30,634 nucleotides of DNA, taken from contig JAUCBJ010002300.1 in the NCBI GenBank assembly GCA_032718475.1, forward strand, positions 1 through 30,634, in the 5' to 3' direction. This document shows positions 29,971-30,634 of this stretch, piece by piece (position 1 is the stretch's first letter; every line of letters begins with the position of its first letter). Position numbers and translations under genes: made by a program. Origin of the DNA: Nemertoderma westbladi. Taxonomy: Eukaryota; Xenacoelomorpha; Nemertodermatida; Nemertodermatidae. The notes below the pieces were generated by a model. The model saw nothing but the letters and a program-made list of their open reading frames with translations. It made no database searches and was not told the DNA's origin.

Positions 29971-30090
29971 AAAAAAATATAAAGTTAATTTACTTCCTCT
30001 AAAAAAATATAAAGTTAATTTACTTCCTCTAAAAAAATATAAAGTTAATTTACTTCCTCTAAAAAAATATAAAGTTAATTTACTTCCTCT
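29971..30090. repeat. Four perfect 30-bp tandem repeats in the phospholipase intron
   Basis: Copies at 29971-30000, 30001-30030, 30031-30060 and 30061-30090 are identical. In gene sense (-) each unit runs AGAGGAAGTAAATTAAC then a T-rich end. The array ends 12 bp before the exon, so each unit offers a TTAAC branch-like site and a T tract right at the 3' splice site. Confidence 0.97.
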
Positions 30091-30408
30091 GCTTCCTTTT
30101 TTATATTTTCTTATTCTTTTGAATGTTAACAATGTTAATGGCTATTATCATGAGGTTTTTTGTTTTAGAACATTAATGTCATCTTCTGTTAGACGTTAGC
30201 TATTGTTTTTTTTATGGTAGCTAGTGATTTCTTTTAGGTAGCTACTGTTTTTAAAATTACAAAACCAAATTTTTGGTACCTAATTTTGGATCAATTATTA
30301 CCATGTTATTGGATATTATCATGATGTTTTTCGTTCTAGAACATAAGTAGTTAGGCGCATTAACAACCTCATAAGGTGTAAGGTAGATTGTTCCAAGTAA
30401 TTAGGCCA

Positions 30409-30432
30409 ACAGTGCGTTGAGAAACGCACTGT
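30409..30432. repeat. Perfect hairpin, 10-bp stem and 4-nt loop
   Basis: The arms ACAGTGCGTT and AACGCACTGT around GAGA. Confidence 0.85.
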
Positions 30433-30473
30433 GTACATTACTTCATCAGTACCATACATAACTGATTGCCGGA

Positions 30474-30491
30474 CCGACTTTGCAAAGTCGG
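30474..30491. repeat. 18-bp perfect palindrome CCGACTTTGCAAAGTCGG
   Basis: A full palindrome with no spacer, 41 bp after the hairpin at 30409-30432. The two together suggest a small structured repeat. Confidence 0.85.
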
Positions 30492-30634
30492 CAAATAATC
30501 GGCTCAAATCAAATATTTTTTCTGGACTTCCTGCTTGCAAATCTAACAATTATTCAATTTTTAGCATATAAATAAAAAATAACAAAAAAATACAACCCAA
30601 ACATTCAACACATTAAAAAGTATATCATATAGTG

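Larger units (their letters stand above)
30091..30634 (-). other. Part of the phospholipase intron, with an imperfect duplication
   Basis: No exon recognised. A block near 30136-30176 and another near 30303-30347 share ATTATCATGA.GTTTTT.GTT.TAGAACAT-like sequence, a spacing of about 167 bp. A 76-codon - strand frame at 30319-30549 has no known domain and covers two palindromes, so I do not call it a gene. Confidence 0.5.

Noticed and set aside
30319-30549. 76-codon minus-strand frame as an upstream phospholipase exon
   Set aside because: It does not resemble a PX domain or linker, lacks clear splice sites, and spans two palindromes.

Overview
The window is nuclear DNA from an invertebrate animal. 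It holds a nicotinic-receptor-like pentameric ligand-gated channel, a PLD1/2-type phospholipase D with an animal-style PH and double-HKD layout, GT-AG introns with good splice signals, and BEL/Pao retrotransposons, which are known only from animals. The DNA is AT-rich, with many microsatellites and short palindromes. Nothing fixes the phylum.

There are two host genes, arranged tail to tail. On the + strand a channel subunit begins at 574. A single exon (574-1795) encodes the signal peptide, the extracellular domain and M1-M3. The last segment, M4, is found about 25 kb downstream at 26846-27030. The donor at 1796 and the acceptor ending at 26845 agree in phase, so nearly the whole window is one intron of 25,050 bp. 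The channel lacks both cysteines of the Cys-loop and the usual aromatic agonist box. On the - strand, 27289-29958 is the long last exon of a phospholipase D whose 5' exons lie beyond the right edge.

The intron is a stack of retroelements. From left to right they are: (1) 1796-3975, a CT-rich stretch with poly-C tracts, an LTR/polypurine-tract-like junction and a hairpin; (2) 3976-8938, a decayed + strand BEL/Pao pol, split by (3) a 2.27-kb RTE-like LINE (6034-8306) with a 10-bp target duplication and a (AGT)n tail; (4) 8939-11134, LTR-like and unassigned DNA; (5) 11135-23854, a complete young 12.72-kb BEL/Pao-type LTR element on the - strand; (6) 23911-24815, a decayed - strand BEL/Pao integrase from another lineage; (7) about 2 kb of AT-rich intron with a strong hairpin and a cluster of TAATTA motifs.

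The young LTR element is the most notable mobile unit. It has 1,240-bp LTRs that differ at three positions, TG...CA ends and an AAGTA target duplication. Its open 1,658-codon frame encodes Gag and protease, but reverse transcriptase, RNase H and integrase have been removed. It is therefore probably a recently moved non-autonomous element that depends on enzymes supplied by another BEL/Pao copy. It also carries two small sense-strand ORFs near its 3' LTR, ACCGGT-bearing tandem repeats in a 2.1-kb leader, and a hairpin where a tRNA primer site is expected.

No tRNA, rRNA, CRISPR array or prokaryotic feature was seen.
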